A stretch of 64,000 nt of DNA from Roseateles depolymerans (GTDB lineage: Bacteria > Pseudomonadota > Gammaproteobacteria > Burkholderiales > Burkholderiaceae_C), in assembly GCF_003387155.1 (NCBI RefSeq), contig NZ_QUMT01000001.1, positions 124,001-188,000 on the forward strand, in the 5' to 3' direction. How positions within the stretch are numbered: the first letter of the stretch is position 1; each line of letters starts with the position of its first letter. Position numbers and translations under genes: made by a program. The notes beneath the pieces were generated by a model, which had not been told where the DNA came from, did no database searches, and worked only from the letters and a program-made list of their open reading frames with translations. Positions 8,485 to 17,767 of this stretch are shown in pieces.

Positions 8485-8819
8485 TGTGGCGTGACATGCA
8501 GCAGCGGCTGAAGCTGCGCCAGATTGACCTTCAGCTGCGCAGTGCGGAGCTGCGGGTTCAGCTGGCCCAGGACGTGCGAAGCCTGGAACAGCCGCTGCAG
8601 TGGGCGGACCGGGCCCAGGGCGTGTGGCGCCTCATGCGCAGCCTGCCCAAGGCCTGGAAGGCGCTGGGAGCCTTGGGGGGCATCGGCGGGCTGGTCGGAC
8701 TGGCCCGCCTGTTCGGCAAGCCCGGACGTCTGGCACGGCTGTGGACCTGGCTGACGCTGGCGCGCCGGGTCTGGCGCTTTGTCAAACCGGCGCGGGAACG
8801 CGAGCCTGGACAGCCCTAA
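8484..8819 (+). CDS. Hypothetical basic membrane-associated protein (YqjK position)
   Basis: This 111-aa Arg/Leu-rich protein is translationally coupled to the YqjE-like gene. The N-terminal half is a probable coiled coil (repeated LQLRSAELRVQLA-type heptads). A Gly-rich hydrophobic stretch (GALGGIGGLVGLARLFG) follows in the middle. The gene position matches yqjK in the Escherichia coli yqjD-yqjE-yqjK order, but sequence similarity to YqjK cannot be claimed from reading alone. Confidence 0.7.
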   Translation: MWRDMQQRLKLRQIDLQLRSAELRVQLAQDVRSLEQPLQWADRAQGVWRLMRSLPKAWKALGALGGIGGLVGLARLFGKPGRLARLWTWLTLARRVWRFVKPAREREPGQP

Positions 8820-8821
8820 GG

Positions 8822-8932
8822 GTGGCCATCACGGTGGCCCTCACGGCGGCCTTCGGGGCGGCCCTCGGCATGGGCGCAGCCCGAAACGCCACCATCAACC
8901 GCTTTGCCCACGAGGCCAGCCAGGCCTCGTGA
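8822..8932 (+). CDS. Possible 36-aa membrane peptide at the end of the YqjE operon
   Basis: A GTG-initiated frame begins 2 bases after the previous stop and encodes a hydrophobic Ala/Gly/Thr-rich helix followed by a short polar tail (RNATINRFAHEASQAS). It could be a real small membrane protein or a read-on remnant of the upstream gene. There is no convincing ribosome site, so support is weak. Confidence 0.3.
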   Translation: MAITVALTAAFGAALGMGAARNATINRFAHEASQAS

Positions 8933-8942
8933 CCGCTCCGGA

Positions 8943-11669
8943 TCAGGGACGGCCGCGCTTGATCCCGCCGCTGCGGACTGGGGTGCCGCTGCGTGCGGAG
9001 GTGTTGCTGCGCACAGGGCTGGCGCTGCGCTGAGGGGCTTGAGCGCCTTGCGCGCCATGAGCGCGTTGCCCTGTCTTTTGGCCCATCTTTTGGCCCATCT
9101 TTTGGCCACCCACACCCCCCGCCCGCGCGGTCGCCGTGGTGCCGGATCGTGCCGGCCCCACCGCCGGACGCTTGGCCGCCCCGGTTTCCCGCGGCGGCAA
9201 GCCGGTGTGCTGGGTCAGGATCTGACCGGCTCGCGGCTTGTTGGGCGCCGTCTTCTGTCCCGCCTGCGTCGAGTTCTTCCGACGCGCCGACTCATAACCG
9301 CCATCGGTGGCCGGCTGGAAGGTCGGAATCAGGTGATGCTTGCCGTTGCCGATCAGGTCCGCGCGGCCCATCTCCTTCAGCGCCTCGCGCAGCAACGGCC
9401 AGTTGTTGGGATCGTGGTAGCGCAGGAAGGCCTTGTGCAGGCGACGGCGCCGCTCGCCCTTGACGATGTCCACCGCCTCGCTGTCCCGCGTCACCTTCTT
9501 CAGCGGATTCTTGCCGGAGTGGTACATGGCCGTGGCCGTGGCCATCGGGCTGGGATAGAAGGTCTGCACCTGGTCGGCGCGGAAGCCATTGCGCTTGAGC
9601 CACAGGGCGAGGTTCATCATGTCCTCGTCCGCCGTGCCGGGGTGCGCCGCAATGAAGTAGGGAATCAAGTACTGCTTCTTGCCGGCTGCCGCGCTGGCCT
9701 GCTCAAACAGCTGCTTGAAGCGGTCGTAGGTGCCGATGCCCGGCTTCATCATCTTGGACAGCGGTCCGCCTTCGGTGTGCTCCGGCGCAATCTTGAGATA
9801 ACCGCCCACGTGATGGGTGACCAGCTCCTGGATGTATTCCGGCGACTCGATGGCCAGGTCATACCGCAGGCCGGACCCGATCAGGATCTTCTTGACGCCG
9901 CGCAGGCCGCGCGCACGGCGGTAGAGCTTGATCAGCGGGCCGTGGTCGGTGTGCAGGTTCGGGCAGATGCCGGGATAAACGCAGCTGGGCTTGCGGCACG
10001 CCGCCTCGATCTCCGGACTCTTGCAGCCGATGTGCCACATGTTGGCGGTCGGGCCGCCCAGGTCGGAGATGATGCCGGTGAAGCCCTTGACCTTGTCGCG
10101 GATGTCCTCGATCTCGCGAATGATCGAGTCCTCGCTGCGGCTCTGGATGACGCGGCCTTCGTGCTCGGTGATGGAGCAGAAGGTGCAGCCGCCGAAGCAG
10201 CCGCGCATGATGTTCACCGAGAAACGGATCATCTCCCACGCCGGGATCTTGGTGCTGCCGTCATGGCCGCCCTGCTCGTCGGCATAGCGGGGATGCGGGC
10301 TGCGGGCGTAGGGGAGGTCGAAGACGTGGTCCATTTCCGCGGTCGTCAGCGGAATGGGAGGCGGGTTCAGCCAGACGTCGCGGTCCACGCCGCTGGAGGA
10401 GTGCCGCTGCACCAGCGCGCGGGCATTGCCCGGGTTGGTCTCCAGGTGCAGCACGCGGTTGGCATGGGCATACAGCACCGGGTCGCTCTTGACCTTCTCG
10501 TAGGCCGGGAGGCGGATGACGGTGCGGTCCCGCGGGGTGATCAGGGCGCGGCCATCCTGACCCGTTCGGGCCATGGGCTGACGCACGATGCGGATGGGCT
10601 TGACCTCCGGCATGGCGGCGGAGAGGGCATTGGCGGGCGCGCTGCCTTCGGCGGAGGCCGGGGCGGTCGCAGCGGCGGCGCCCGAGGCTGCAGCGCCGGT
10701 CGCCGCGCCAGCCGCCTGGCTCGCCTGCGATTGCTGCTTGGCGCAATCCGTGCCCTGGTCAGCCGCCACCTCGTCGGTGGTCATGTAGGGGTTGATCAGC
10801 GCCTCGACCTTGCCCGGCGCGTCCACCTCGGTGGAGTCGATCTCGAACCAGCCGTCCAGCGACGGATCGTCCGGCCGCCGCATGAAGGCGGTGCCGCGCA
10901 CGTCGGTGATGGATTCGATGGGCTTTTTCTGCGCCAGCCGATGGGCGATCTCGATGATGGCCCGCTCCGCATTGCCATAGACCAGCAGATCGGCCTTGGA
11001 GTCCACCAAAATGCTGCGGCGGACCTTGTCCTGCCAGTAGTCGTAATGGGCGATGCGGCGCAGTGACGCCTCGATGCCGCCGATGATCACCGGCACGTCC
11101 TTGTAGGCTTCCTTGCAGCGCTGGGTGTAGACCAGCGTGGCCCGGTCCGGCCGCTTGCCGGCTTCGCCGCCCGGCGTGTAGGCGTCGTCGGAGCGGATTT
11201 TGCGATCAGCCGTGTAGTGGTTGATCATCGAATCCATGTTGCCGGCCGCCACGCCGAAGAAGAGATTCGGTTTGCCCAGTGCGCGGAAGGGGTCGGCCGA
11301 CTGCCAGTCCGGCTGCGCGATGATGCCCACGCGGAACCCCTGCGCCTCCAGCGTGCGACCGATCACCGCCATGCCGAAGCTGGGATGGTCCACATAGGCG
11401 TCGCCGCTGACGATGATGATGTCGCAGCTGTCCCACCCGAGCTGGTTCATCTCCTCGCGCGACATCGGCAGGAAGGGGGCCGGGCCGAAGCGCTTGGCCC
11501 AGAACGGCCGGTAGGCAGTCAGGGCCTTGGCAGCGGAGGCGGACTTCGAGCCGGACTTCTGGCCAGAACCCTTGCCGGTATTCTTGGCAGAACTCTTGTC
11601 GGACTCGGGCGCGGAGGTGGGAGGCAGGATGGCAGACACGGCGGCGGCTCGGCGGGGGTAACCGGACAT
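8943..11669 (-). CDS. ygiQ: YgiQ family radical SAM protein
   Basis: This 908-aa member of the YgiQ (UPF0313) family has an N-terminal DUF-type domain with [14 protein letters not shown] and [10 protein letters not shown]. The radical SAM cluster motif CFGGCTFC binds [4Fe-4S] and S-adenosylmethionine. A C-terminal DUF3362-like domain is followed by a long basic, Gly/Ala/Arg-rich tail. An Ala-rich low-complexity insert (around residues 300-350) separates the conserved blocks and is longer than usual. GAGGAG precedes ATG 11669. The reaction catalysed is unknown for the family. Confidence 0.92.
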   Translation of the reverse strand: MSGYPRRAAAVSAILPPTSAPESDKSSAKNTGKGSGQKSGSKSASAAKALTAYRPFWAKRFGPAPFLPMSREEMNQLGWDSCDIIIVSGDAYVDHPSFGMAVIGRTLEAQGFRVGIIAQPDWQSADPFRALGKPNLFFGVAAGNMDSMINHYTADRKIRSDDAYTPGGEAGKRPDRATLVYTQRCKEAYKDVPVIIGGIEASLRRIAHYDYWQDKVRRSILVDSKADLLVYGNAERAIIEIAHRLAQKKPIESITDVRGTAFMRRPDDPSLDGWFEIDSTEVDAPGKVEALINPYMTTDEVAADQGTDCAKQQSQASQAAGAATGAAASGAAAATAPASAEGSAPANALSAAMPEVKPIRIVRQPMARTGQDGRALITPRDRTVIRLPAYEKVKSDPVLYAHANRVLHLETNPGNARALVQRHSSSGVDRDVWLNPPPIPLTTAEMDHVFDLPYARSPHPRYADEQGGHDGSTKIPAWEMIRFSVNIMRGCFGGCTFCSITEHEGRVIQSRSEDSIIREIEDIRDKVKGFTGIISDLGGPTANMWHIGCKSPEIEAACRKPSCVYPGICPNLHTDHGPLIKLYRRARGLRGVKKILIGSGLRYDLAIESPEYIQELVTHHVGGYLKIAPEHTEGGPLSKMMKPGIGTYDRFKQLFEQASAAAGKKQYLIPYFIAAHPGTADEDMMNLALWLKRNGFRADQVQTFYPSPMATATAMYHSGKNPLKKVTRDSEAVDIVKGERRRRLHKAFLRYHDPNNWPLLREALKEMGRADLIGNGKHHLIPTFQPATDGGYESARRKNSTQAGQKTAPNKPRAGQILTQHTGLPPRETGAAKRPAVGPARSGTTATARAGGVGGQKMGQKMGQKTGQRAHGAQGAQAPQRSASPVRSNTSARSGTPVRSGGIKRGRP

Positions 11670-11741
11670 TGTCGCCGCTCCTCGGGGTTCACCCCAGGGG
11701 AGACCTCACAAAACCAGGGATTTCGCAGGGCAAATGGCGGG

Positions 11742-12245
11742 TCAATGCGCTGAATCGGGCGCGTGTCCGTGTTGCCGGTCTGCGTCGTTCGGCAGGGCAA
11801 GGCTGACGTATTCCAGCTGAGTCGCCGCTCGATCGGCCCACACGAAGACATACACCAAGCCGTCCACAAAGTAGGTCATTCCGACGCCGTCCCCTATCGG
11901 CTTGTCTCCTTCAGACAATGGCTTTCCCAGAATGGCGACGATCTCGCTTTTCGTCCGGGCTTTCCCGACGCCGAATGGCAAGTCGCCTGAGAAACCGCCC
12001 TTTTTGGTGAGATCGAGGTGGACCTTTGCGAACACGAAAGTTCCATCGCTCTTGCGTTCGATCCCAAGATCGGCGGGATCGTCTTCAAAGCCGAGAGACA
12101 CGCCCGCATCCTTGAGCTTCAAGATGTACGGATAGTCGTCGGAGTCTTTGGGCCGCTTCTTCACGCCCAGGGTCAGGAGGAAGTCGTCGAACGGCTCGTA
12201 GACACTCGCGTGCCCAAAAAACTTGAACAGGTCGGAAACGTTCAT
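11742..12245 (-). CDS. Hypothetical protein, lower-GC orphan
   Basis: This 167-aa soluble protein is not recognised. It is acidic and Lys-rich, with an N-terminal helix (VSDLFKFFG) followed by alternating strands such as SLGFEDD, FVFAKVHLDL and VYVFVWADRA. Base composition is visibly more AT-rich at third positions than its neighbours, which suggests acquisition. The fold pattern recalls small immunity-type proteins of contact-dependent systems, but no toxin gene lies next to it and this is only a guess. Confidence 0.65.
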   Translation of the reverse strand: MNVSDLFKFFGHASVYEPFDDFLLTLGVKKRPKDSDDYPYILKLKDAGVSLGFEDDPADLGIERKSDGTFVFAKVHLDLTKKGGFSGDLPFGVGKARTKSEIVAILGKPLSEGDKPIGDGVGMTYFVDGLVYVFVWADRAATQLEYVSLALPNDADRQHGHAPDSAH

Positions 12246-12257
12246 GGTTGCAAGCGG

Positions 12258-13010
12258 TCAGGTGGGGTCCGCCGCAGGCGGGGGGGCGGGGCTATCCGCC
12301 GGCGTGGCATCGCGGGAGCGATTGGCGTCGCAGACCGCCTGCCGGCCCAGCGTGCGGCGTTCAGCCTCGGTGAGCGACGGGAAGCGGTTGGCCACTGGCA
12401 CGGCCAGGCTGGACAAGTAGTGTTCCAGTTGCGCCTGACCCAGTTCCACCAGGTCAAAGGATTCCGGATCCAGCATCCAGTGGTGCAGCAGGCCGCCGAC
12501 CAGCGCCATCAGGCCAATGGCCGCCCGCTGCGTGTCCAGGTCGGCCGGGAGCTGACCCAGGGCGATCGCCCGCTCGAAGGCGCTGCGGTTGTGCAGGGTC
12601 CAGTCCCGGTGCGCCGCCACCTTGCGCTCCAGGATGCGGGCCATTTCCCCCACGAATTCCACCCGCAGATTGGCGATTTCAAAGGCGCGGCGGGTGCGGG
12701 TGTTGTTGACCGTGCAGTGAAAGACGTTCAGCAGACCGAGCCGCAAATCTTCCAGCGGACGGTCCGGCGACGGCGATGTGGCCGCTTCAATGCCTTCTTC
12801 CAGCGGCATGGTGGCGCGTTCCATCATGGCGTCGAAGAGCTGCACCTTGTCCTCAAAGTGCCAATACACCGCGCCACGGGTCACCCCCGCCGTCTGGGCA
12901 ATGTCCTGCAGGGACGTGCGGGACACGCCCCGCTCATGGAACAGCTGTTCAGCGGCGTCCAGCAGGCGGGTGCGAGTCTCCTGGGCTTCCTGTTTTGTTC
13001 GTCGGGCCAT
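12258..13010 (-). CDS. TetR/AcrR-family repressor of the adjacent RND efflux operon
   Basis: This 250-aa protein starts MARRTKQEAQETRTRLLDAAEQLF, the classic AcrR N-terminus, with a helix-turn-helix at about residues 30-55 (SLQDIAQTAGVTRGAVYWHF). The C-terminal ligand domain has TetR_C_2 character, then a Pro/Ala-rich tail. Start 13010 is chosen because the ATG at 13040 lies inside the palindromic operator. It is divergent from the efflux genes and separated from them by that operator. It is expected to repress both directions and be released by efflux substrates. Confidence 0.9.
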   Translation of the reverse strand: MARRTKQEAQETRTRLLDAAEQLFHERGVSRTSLQDIAQTAGVTRGAVYWHFEDKVQLFDAMMERATMPLEEGIEAATSPSPDRPLEDLRLGLLNVFHCTVNNTRTRRAFEIANLRVEFVGEMARILERKVAAHRDWTLHNRSAFERAIALGQLPADLDTQRAAIGLMALVGGLLHHWMLDPESFDLVELGQAQLEHYLSSLAVPVANRFPSLTEAERRTLGRQAVCDANRSRDATPADSPAPPPAADPT

Positions 13011-13031
13011 GTCCGGCATTGTAGAGGGGTA

Positions 13032-13055
13032 AACATACATGCGCGAATGTATGTA
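13032..13055. promoter_or_regulatory. AcrR-like operator palindrome
   Basis: Arms ACATACAT (13033-13040) and ATGTATGT (13047-13054) are a perfect inverted repeat around a 6-base spacer (GCGCGA). Flanking bases match the 24-base AcrR operator of Escherichia coli acrAB in spacing and arm sequence. It lies in the divergent region between the repressor and the efflux operon; TATACT at 13056-13061 could be a -10 element for the rightward promoter. Confidence 0.8.
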
Positions 13056-13269
13056 TATACTCCAGCCCGTTCTGTAGTCGATTGGGCCTTGCCCGTCCGG
13101 CGAAGTTCTCCATCCCGAGCGCCCGTTCGCTGGCCGGCCGCCTTAACCGGCCGTTCACCCAGCGGGCGTTGCAGGAGGATCGACCTTTGCCGATGATGCG
13201 CCGACGCTGAAAACGCTACGTAAAAACACCAACAAGCCACCCCTGATGCACAAGAGGAACCCCATCGTG

Positions 13270-14526
13270 ATGTCCTTCCCTCAGTCACAAGAACAACCGG
13301 GGGCGGCGCGCCCTAATCCCACGACGGCTCATGCCCGCGTGCTTTATCTGCTGCCGCTAGTGGTCGCGCTGGCCGCTGTCCTGACCGCTTGCGGCAAGGA
13401 TGAAAAGGCCGCCGGTCCTGGCAAGGGCGGCGGCATGCCGCCCGCCCAGGTGGGCGTGGTCACAGTGGGCACCCAGGCGGTGGCCCTGCAAAACGAGCTG
13501 CCCGGCCGGGTGGAAGCGCTGCGCACCGCAGAAGTGCGGGCCCGCGCGACCGGCATCGTGCTCAAGCGTCTGTTCACCGAAGGCGCTGAAGTGAAGGCCG
13601 GCCAGCCGCTGTTCCAGATCGACCCGGCCCCCTACCAGGCCGCGCTGGACAGCGCCAATGCCAACGTGGCCAAGGCTGAAGCCAACTATGCCCAGGCCAA
13701 TGCCCAGGCCGAGCGCAACAAGCCGCTGGCCGAAGCCAAGGCGATCAGCCAGCAGGACTACATCACCTCGGTGGCCACCGCCAAGTCGGCCGCTGCCGAT
13801 GTGGCGGCCGCCAAGGCCGCCGTGGTGCAGGCCAAGCTGAACCTGGACTACGCCCGCGTGACCGCACCCATCTCCGGCCGCATCGGCCGCGCCATGGTGA
13901 CCGAGGGCGCCCTGGTCAGTTCCACCGAAGCGACCCAGCTGGCCCTGATCCAGCAGGTCAGCAGCGTCTATGTGAACTTCACCCAGTCGGCCAACGAGGT
14001 GCAGAACCTGCGCCGCGCCATGGCCAACGGCCAGCTGCGCAGCGCCGGGACCGGCGCCGCCCAGGTGCAGGTGGTGATGGATGACGGCACGGTCTACAGC
14101 CGTCCCGGCAAGCTGCTGTTCACCGACCTGACGGTGGACACCACCTCCGGCCAGGTCACCCTGCGCGCCGAAGTGCCGAACCCGGACAACAGCCTGCTGC
14201 CTGGCCAGTACGTGCGCGTGCGCCTGGCCCAGGCGGAACTGCCCTCGGCCATCCTGCTGCCGCAGCAGGCGGTCACCCGCGGCAGCGACGGCGACACCGT
14301 GCTGGTCGTGGGCGCCGACAACAAGCCGCAGTCCCGCAAGATCCGCATCGGCAACGCCGTCGGCAACCAGTGGGTGGTGACGGACGGCCTGAAGGCCGGT
14401 GAAAAGGTCATCGCCGACGGCTTCCAAAAGATGATGGTGCCGGGCGCGCCGGTCAATCCGGTGCCCTTCACGCCGGCCAGCGCCGCCAGTGGTGCCCCCG
14501 CGGGCGCCTCGGCCGCCAGCCACTGA
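13270..14526 (+). CDS. RND efflux periplasmic adaptor (AcrA/MexA family) lipoprotein
   Basis: This 418-aa membrane fusion protein has an N-terminal hydrophobic segment ending in a lipobox (LTAC at the cleavage site). It then shows the adaptor order: beta-barrel/lipoyl half (PGRVEALRTAEVRARATG), a long alpha-hairpin (Ala-rich heptads ending at the DYARVTAPISGRIG lipoyl return) and a membrane-proximal domain. It bridges the inner-membrane pump and the outer-membrane channel. Start 13270 is preferred since AGAGGAA lies about 10 bases upstream. It is the first gene of the three-gene operon. Confidence 0.93.
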   Translation: MSFPQSQEQPGAARPNPTTAHARVLYLLPLVVALAAVLTACGKDEKAAGPGKGGGMPPAQVGVVTVGTQAVALQNELPGRVEALRTAEVRARATGIVLKRLFTEGAEVKAGQPLFQIDPAPYQAALDSANANVAKAEANYAQANAQAERNKPLAEAKAISQQDYITSVATAKSAAADVAAAKAAVVQAKLNLDYARVTAPISGRIGRAMVTEGALVSSTEATQLALIQQVSSVYVNFTQSANEVQNLRRAMANGQLRSAGTGAAQVQVVMDDGTVYSRPGKLLFTDLTVDTTSGQVTLRAEVPNPDNSLLPGQYVRVRLAQAELPSAILLPQQAVTRGSDGDTVLVVGADNKPQSRKIRIGNAVGNQWVVTDGLKAGEKVIADGFQKMMVPGAPVNPVPFTPASAASGAPAGASAASH

Positions 14527-14554
14527 GCCCTGACGCTCAGGAAGGATTCAAGAC

Positions 14555-17500
14555 ATGGCACGTTTTTTTATTGATCGCCCCATCTTTGCGTGGGTGATCG
14601 CTCTCTTCATCCTGGTGTTTGGCGGCGTCGCCATCACCCAGCTGCCGGTGGCGCAGTACCCGACCGTCGCGCCGCCCTCCCTGGTGGTGAGCGTGGTGTA
14701 CCCGGGTGCGTCCGCCAAGACCCTGGACGAGGCGGTGATCTCCGTCATCGAACAGGAGCTCAACGGCGCCCCCGGGCTGGCCTACCTGGAGTCGGTCAGC
14801 CAGGCCAACGGCACGGGCACGATCACCGTGACCTTCGAGTCCGGCACCAACATCGACCTGGCGCAGGTGGAAATCCAGAACCGCCTCTCGCGCGCGGAAC
14901 CCCGACTGCCGTCGGCGGTAACGCAGCAGGGCGTGAAGGTGGACAAGTCCCGCTCCAACTTCCTGCTGTTCGTCACGCTGGCCTCCAAGGACGGCTCGAT
15001 GGACCCGATTGCGCTGGGCGACTATGCCGCGCGCAACATCGTCCCGGAAATCCAGCGGGTGCCCGGCGTCGGCCAGGCCCAGCTGTTCGGTTCCGAGCGC
15101 GCGATGCGCATCTGGCTGGACCCGGCCAAGATGCTGGCCTACAACCTGACCCCGACCGAGGTCAACACCGCCATCTCCGCGCAAAACGCGCTGGTGCCGG
15201 CCGGTGTGCTGGGTGACCGTCCCAACACCACCAGCCAGACGATGTCGGCCACCATCGTGGTCAAGGGCCAGCTGGAGAACAAGGGGCAGTTCGAGAACAT
15301 CGTCCTGCGCGCCAACACCGACGGCTCCACCGTCAAGCTCAAGGACGTCGCCCGCATCGAGCTCGGCGGCCAGAGCTATGCCACCTACGCCCGCCTGAAC
15401 GGCCAGCCGTCCACCGGTATCGGTATCCAGCTCTCGCCCACCGGCAATGCGCTGGGCACCGCCACGGCGGTGAAGCAGCGCATGGAAGAGCTGAAGAAGT
15501 ACTTCCCGGCTGGCGTCGAGTACGCGGTGCCGTATGACTCGTCCAAGTTCGTGAAGATCTCGATCTCGCAAGTGGTCGAGACCCTGGTCGAGGCCATCAT
15601 CCTGGTGTTCCTGGTGATGTACCTCTTCCTGCAGGACTGGCGCTATACGCTGATCCCGACCCTGGTGGTGCCGGTGGCACTGCTGGGCACCTTCGGCATC
15701 ATGCTGACGCTGGGCTTCTCCATCAACGTGCTGACGCTGTTCGGCATGGTGCTGGCCATCGGTATCCTGGTGGACGATGCCATTGTGGTGGTGGAGAACG
15801 TCGAGCGGATCATGAGCGAGGAGGGCCTGTCCCCCCGCGAGGCCACCAAGAAGGCCATGGGCCAGATCTCGGGCGCCATCATCGGCATCACCACGGTGCT
15901 GATCGCGGTGTTCGTGCCGATGGCCTTCTTCGCCGGCTCGGTGGGCAACATCTATCGCCAGTTCTCGCTGGCGATGGTGGCGTCCATGGCGCTGTCCGCG
16001 CTGATGGCCCTGTCGCTCACGCCGGCGCTGTGCGCCACGCTGCTCAAGCCGGTGGACGCTGGTCACCATCACGAAAAGCGCGGCTTCTTCGGCTGGTTCA
16101 ACCGCGGCTTCTCCCGCACGGCCAAGGGCTATGAGGGCTGGGTGTCGCGTCTGCTCAAGCGCAGCGCCACCATGATGCTGGCCTTCGTGGCCATCGTGGC
16201 GGTGGTGGGCTGGCTGTATGTGCGCATGCCCACCTCCTTCCTGCCCAATGAAGACCAGGGTTACCTGATCGTCAACGTGCAGCTGCCCCCGGGCGCGACG
16301 TCCAACCGGACCGAAGCCGCCGTGGCCGCCGTCGAGCAGTTCCTGCACAAGCAGCCGGAAGTGGCCGACACCATCGGCGTGATCGGCTTCTCCTTCTCCG
16401 GCCAGGGCCAGAACGCCGCACTGGTGTTCGTGCCGCTCAAGCCATGGGAAGAGCGCAAGGGCGCCGAGCACAGCGCCAGCGCCGTGGCCGGCCGCGTCTT
16501 CGGGGCGATGATGGGCGGCGTGCGCGACGCCTTCATCTTCCCGCTGTCGCCGCCCCCGATTCCGGAACTGGGCAACGCCACCGGCTTCGCCCTGCGTCTG
16601 CAGGACCGCGGCGGCCTCGGCCACGAGGCTCTGCTGGCGGCTCGCAACCAGCTGATGGGCATGGCTGCGCAGAGCAAGCTGATCACCGGCATGCGTCCTG
16701 ACGGTCTGGAAGATGCGCCGCAGCTGCAGATCGACATCGACCGTGCCAAGGCGCAGGCCCTGGGCGTCAACTACAGCACCATCGCGGCCACGCTCGGCAC
16801 CCAGCTGGGCTCGGCTTACGTGAACGACTTCCCCAGCGCCGGCCGCATGCAGCGGGTGGTGGTGCAGGCCGATGCGCCCAAGCGCATGACGCCGGAAGAC
16901 GTGCTGGCGCTGAACGTGAACAACGCCAATGGCAAGGCGGTGCCGCTGTCGGCATTCGCCACCAGCCGCTGGATCACCGGTCAGATGCAGGCCACCCGCT
17001 ACAACGGCTACCCGGCCATGCGCCTGGCCGGTGATGCGGCCCCGGGTGCGTCCACCGGTCAGGCCATCAAGGAGCTGGAAAGCATGATCGCCAAGCTGCC
17101 GCCGGGCATCGGCTACGAGTGGACCGGTCTGTCCCGCGAGGAACAGCTGTCCGGCTCGCAGGCCACCATCCTGCTGGCGTTCTCGCTGCTGGCGGTGTTC
17201 CTGTGCCTGGCTGCGCTGTATGAGAGCTGGTCGATCCCGCTGGCCGTGCTGCTGGTGGTGCCGCTGGGTCTGCTGGGCGCGCTGGCCGGTGCCACGCTGC
17301 GCGACATGCCCAACGACGTCTACTTCAAGGTGGGCCTGATCACCATCATCGGCTTGTCCGCGAAGAACGCCATTCTGATCATCGAGTTTGCGAAGGACCT
17401 GCAGGCGCAAGGCAAGGGGCTGGTGGAATCCATCCTCGAAGCCGCCCACCTGCGTTTCCGCCCGATCATCATGACGTCGATGGCCTTCATCCTGGGCGTG

Positions 17501-17719
17501 ACGCCGCTGTTCTTCGCCTCCGGCGCGGGCTCGGCCAGCCAGCGCGCGATCGGTACCGGCGTGCTGTCCGGGATGATCACCGCCACGCTGCTGGCCGTGA
17601 TCTTCGTGCCGGTCTTCTTCCTGGTGGTGCGCCGCTTCTTCAAGGGCAGCGAGCGCCAGCGCAAGATGCATGCGCATGAGCTGGACGGCACCAATGTCAA
17701 GAACGCCGACGGCGTGTGA
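14555..17719 (+). CDS. RND efflux permease, HAE1 (AcrB/MexB) family
   Basis: This 1054-aa protein has the full family length. It begins MARFFIDRPIFAWVIA, has twelve expected membrane helices, two large periplasmic loops, the proton-relay Asp pair in the LVDDAIVVVENVER region of TM4, and a TM10-11 block with SAKNAILI. It exports hydrophobic compounds using the proton gradient, with the adaptor upstream and the channel downstream. It lies 28 bases after the adaptor stop with ribosome site AGGAAGGA. Confidence 0.95.
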   Translation: MARFFIDRPIFAWVIALFILVFGGVAITQLPVAQYPTVAPPSLVVSVVYPGASAKTLDEAVISVIEQELNGAPGLAYLESVSQANGTGTITVTFESGTNIDLAQVEIQNRLSRAEPRLPSAVTQQGVKVDKSRSNFLLFVTLASKDGSMDPIALGDYAARNIVPEIQRVPGVGQAQLFGSERAMRIWLDPAKMLAYNLTPTEVNTAISAQNALVPAGVLGDRPNTTSQTMSATIVVKGQLENKGQFENIVLRANTDGSTVKLKDVARIELGGQSYATYARLNGQPSTGIGIQLSPTGNALGTATAVKQRMEELKKYFPAGVEYAVPYDSSKFVKISISQVVETLVEAIILVFLVMYLFLQDWRYTLIPTLVVPVALLGTFGIMLTLGFSINVLTLFGMVLAIGILVDDAIVVVENVERIMSEEGLSPREATKKAMGQISGAIIGITTVLIAVFVPMAFFAGSVGNIYRQFSLAMVASMALSALMALSLTPALCATLLKPVDAGHHHEKRGFFGWFNRGFSRTAKGYEGWVSRLLKRSATMMLAFVAIVAVVGWLYVRMPTSFLPNEDQGYLIVNVQLPPGATSNRTEAAVAAVEQFLHKQPEVADTIGVIGFSFSGQGQNAALVFVPLKPWEERKGAEHSASAVAGRVFGAMMGGVRDAFIFPLSPPPIPELGNATGFALRLQDRGGLGHEALLAARNQLMGMAAQSKLITGMRPDGLEDAPQLQIDIDRAKAQALGVNYSTIAATLGTQLGSAYVNDFPSAGRMQRVVVQADAPKRMTPEDVLALNVNNANGKAVPLSAFATSRWITGQMQATRYNGYPAMRLAGDAAPGASTGQAIKELESMIAKLPPGIGYEWTGLSREEQLSGSQATILLAFSLLAVFLCLAALYESWSIPLAVLLVVPLGLLGALAGATLRDMPNDVYFKVGLITIIGLSAKNAILIIEFAKDLQAQGKGLVESILEAAHLRFRPIIMTSMAFILGVTPLFFASGAGSASQRAIGTGVLSGMITATLLAVIFVPVFFLVVRRFFKGSERQRKMHAHELDGTNVKNADGV

Positions 17720-17767
17720 TGAACGTTGCGAGCCCCGGCGCAAGCCGGGGCCCCACGGAGAATTCGA

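Noticed and set aside
8904-11066. Plus-strand 720-codon frame opposite ygiQ
   Set aside because: Shadow of ygiQ; no domain or signal features.
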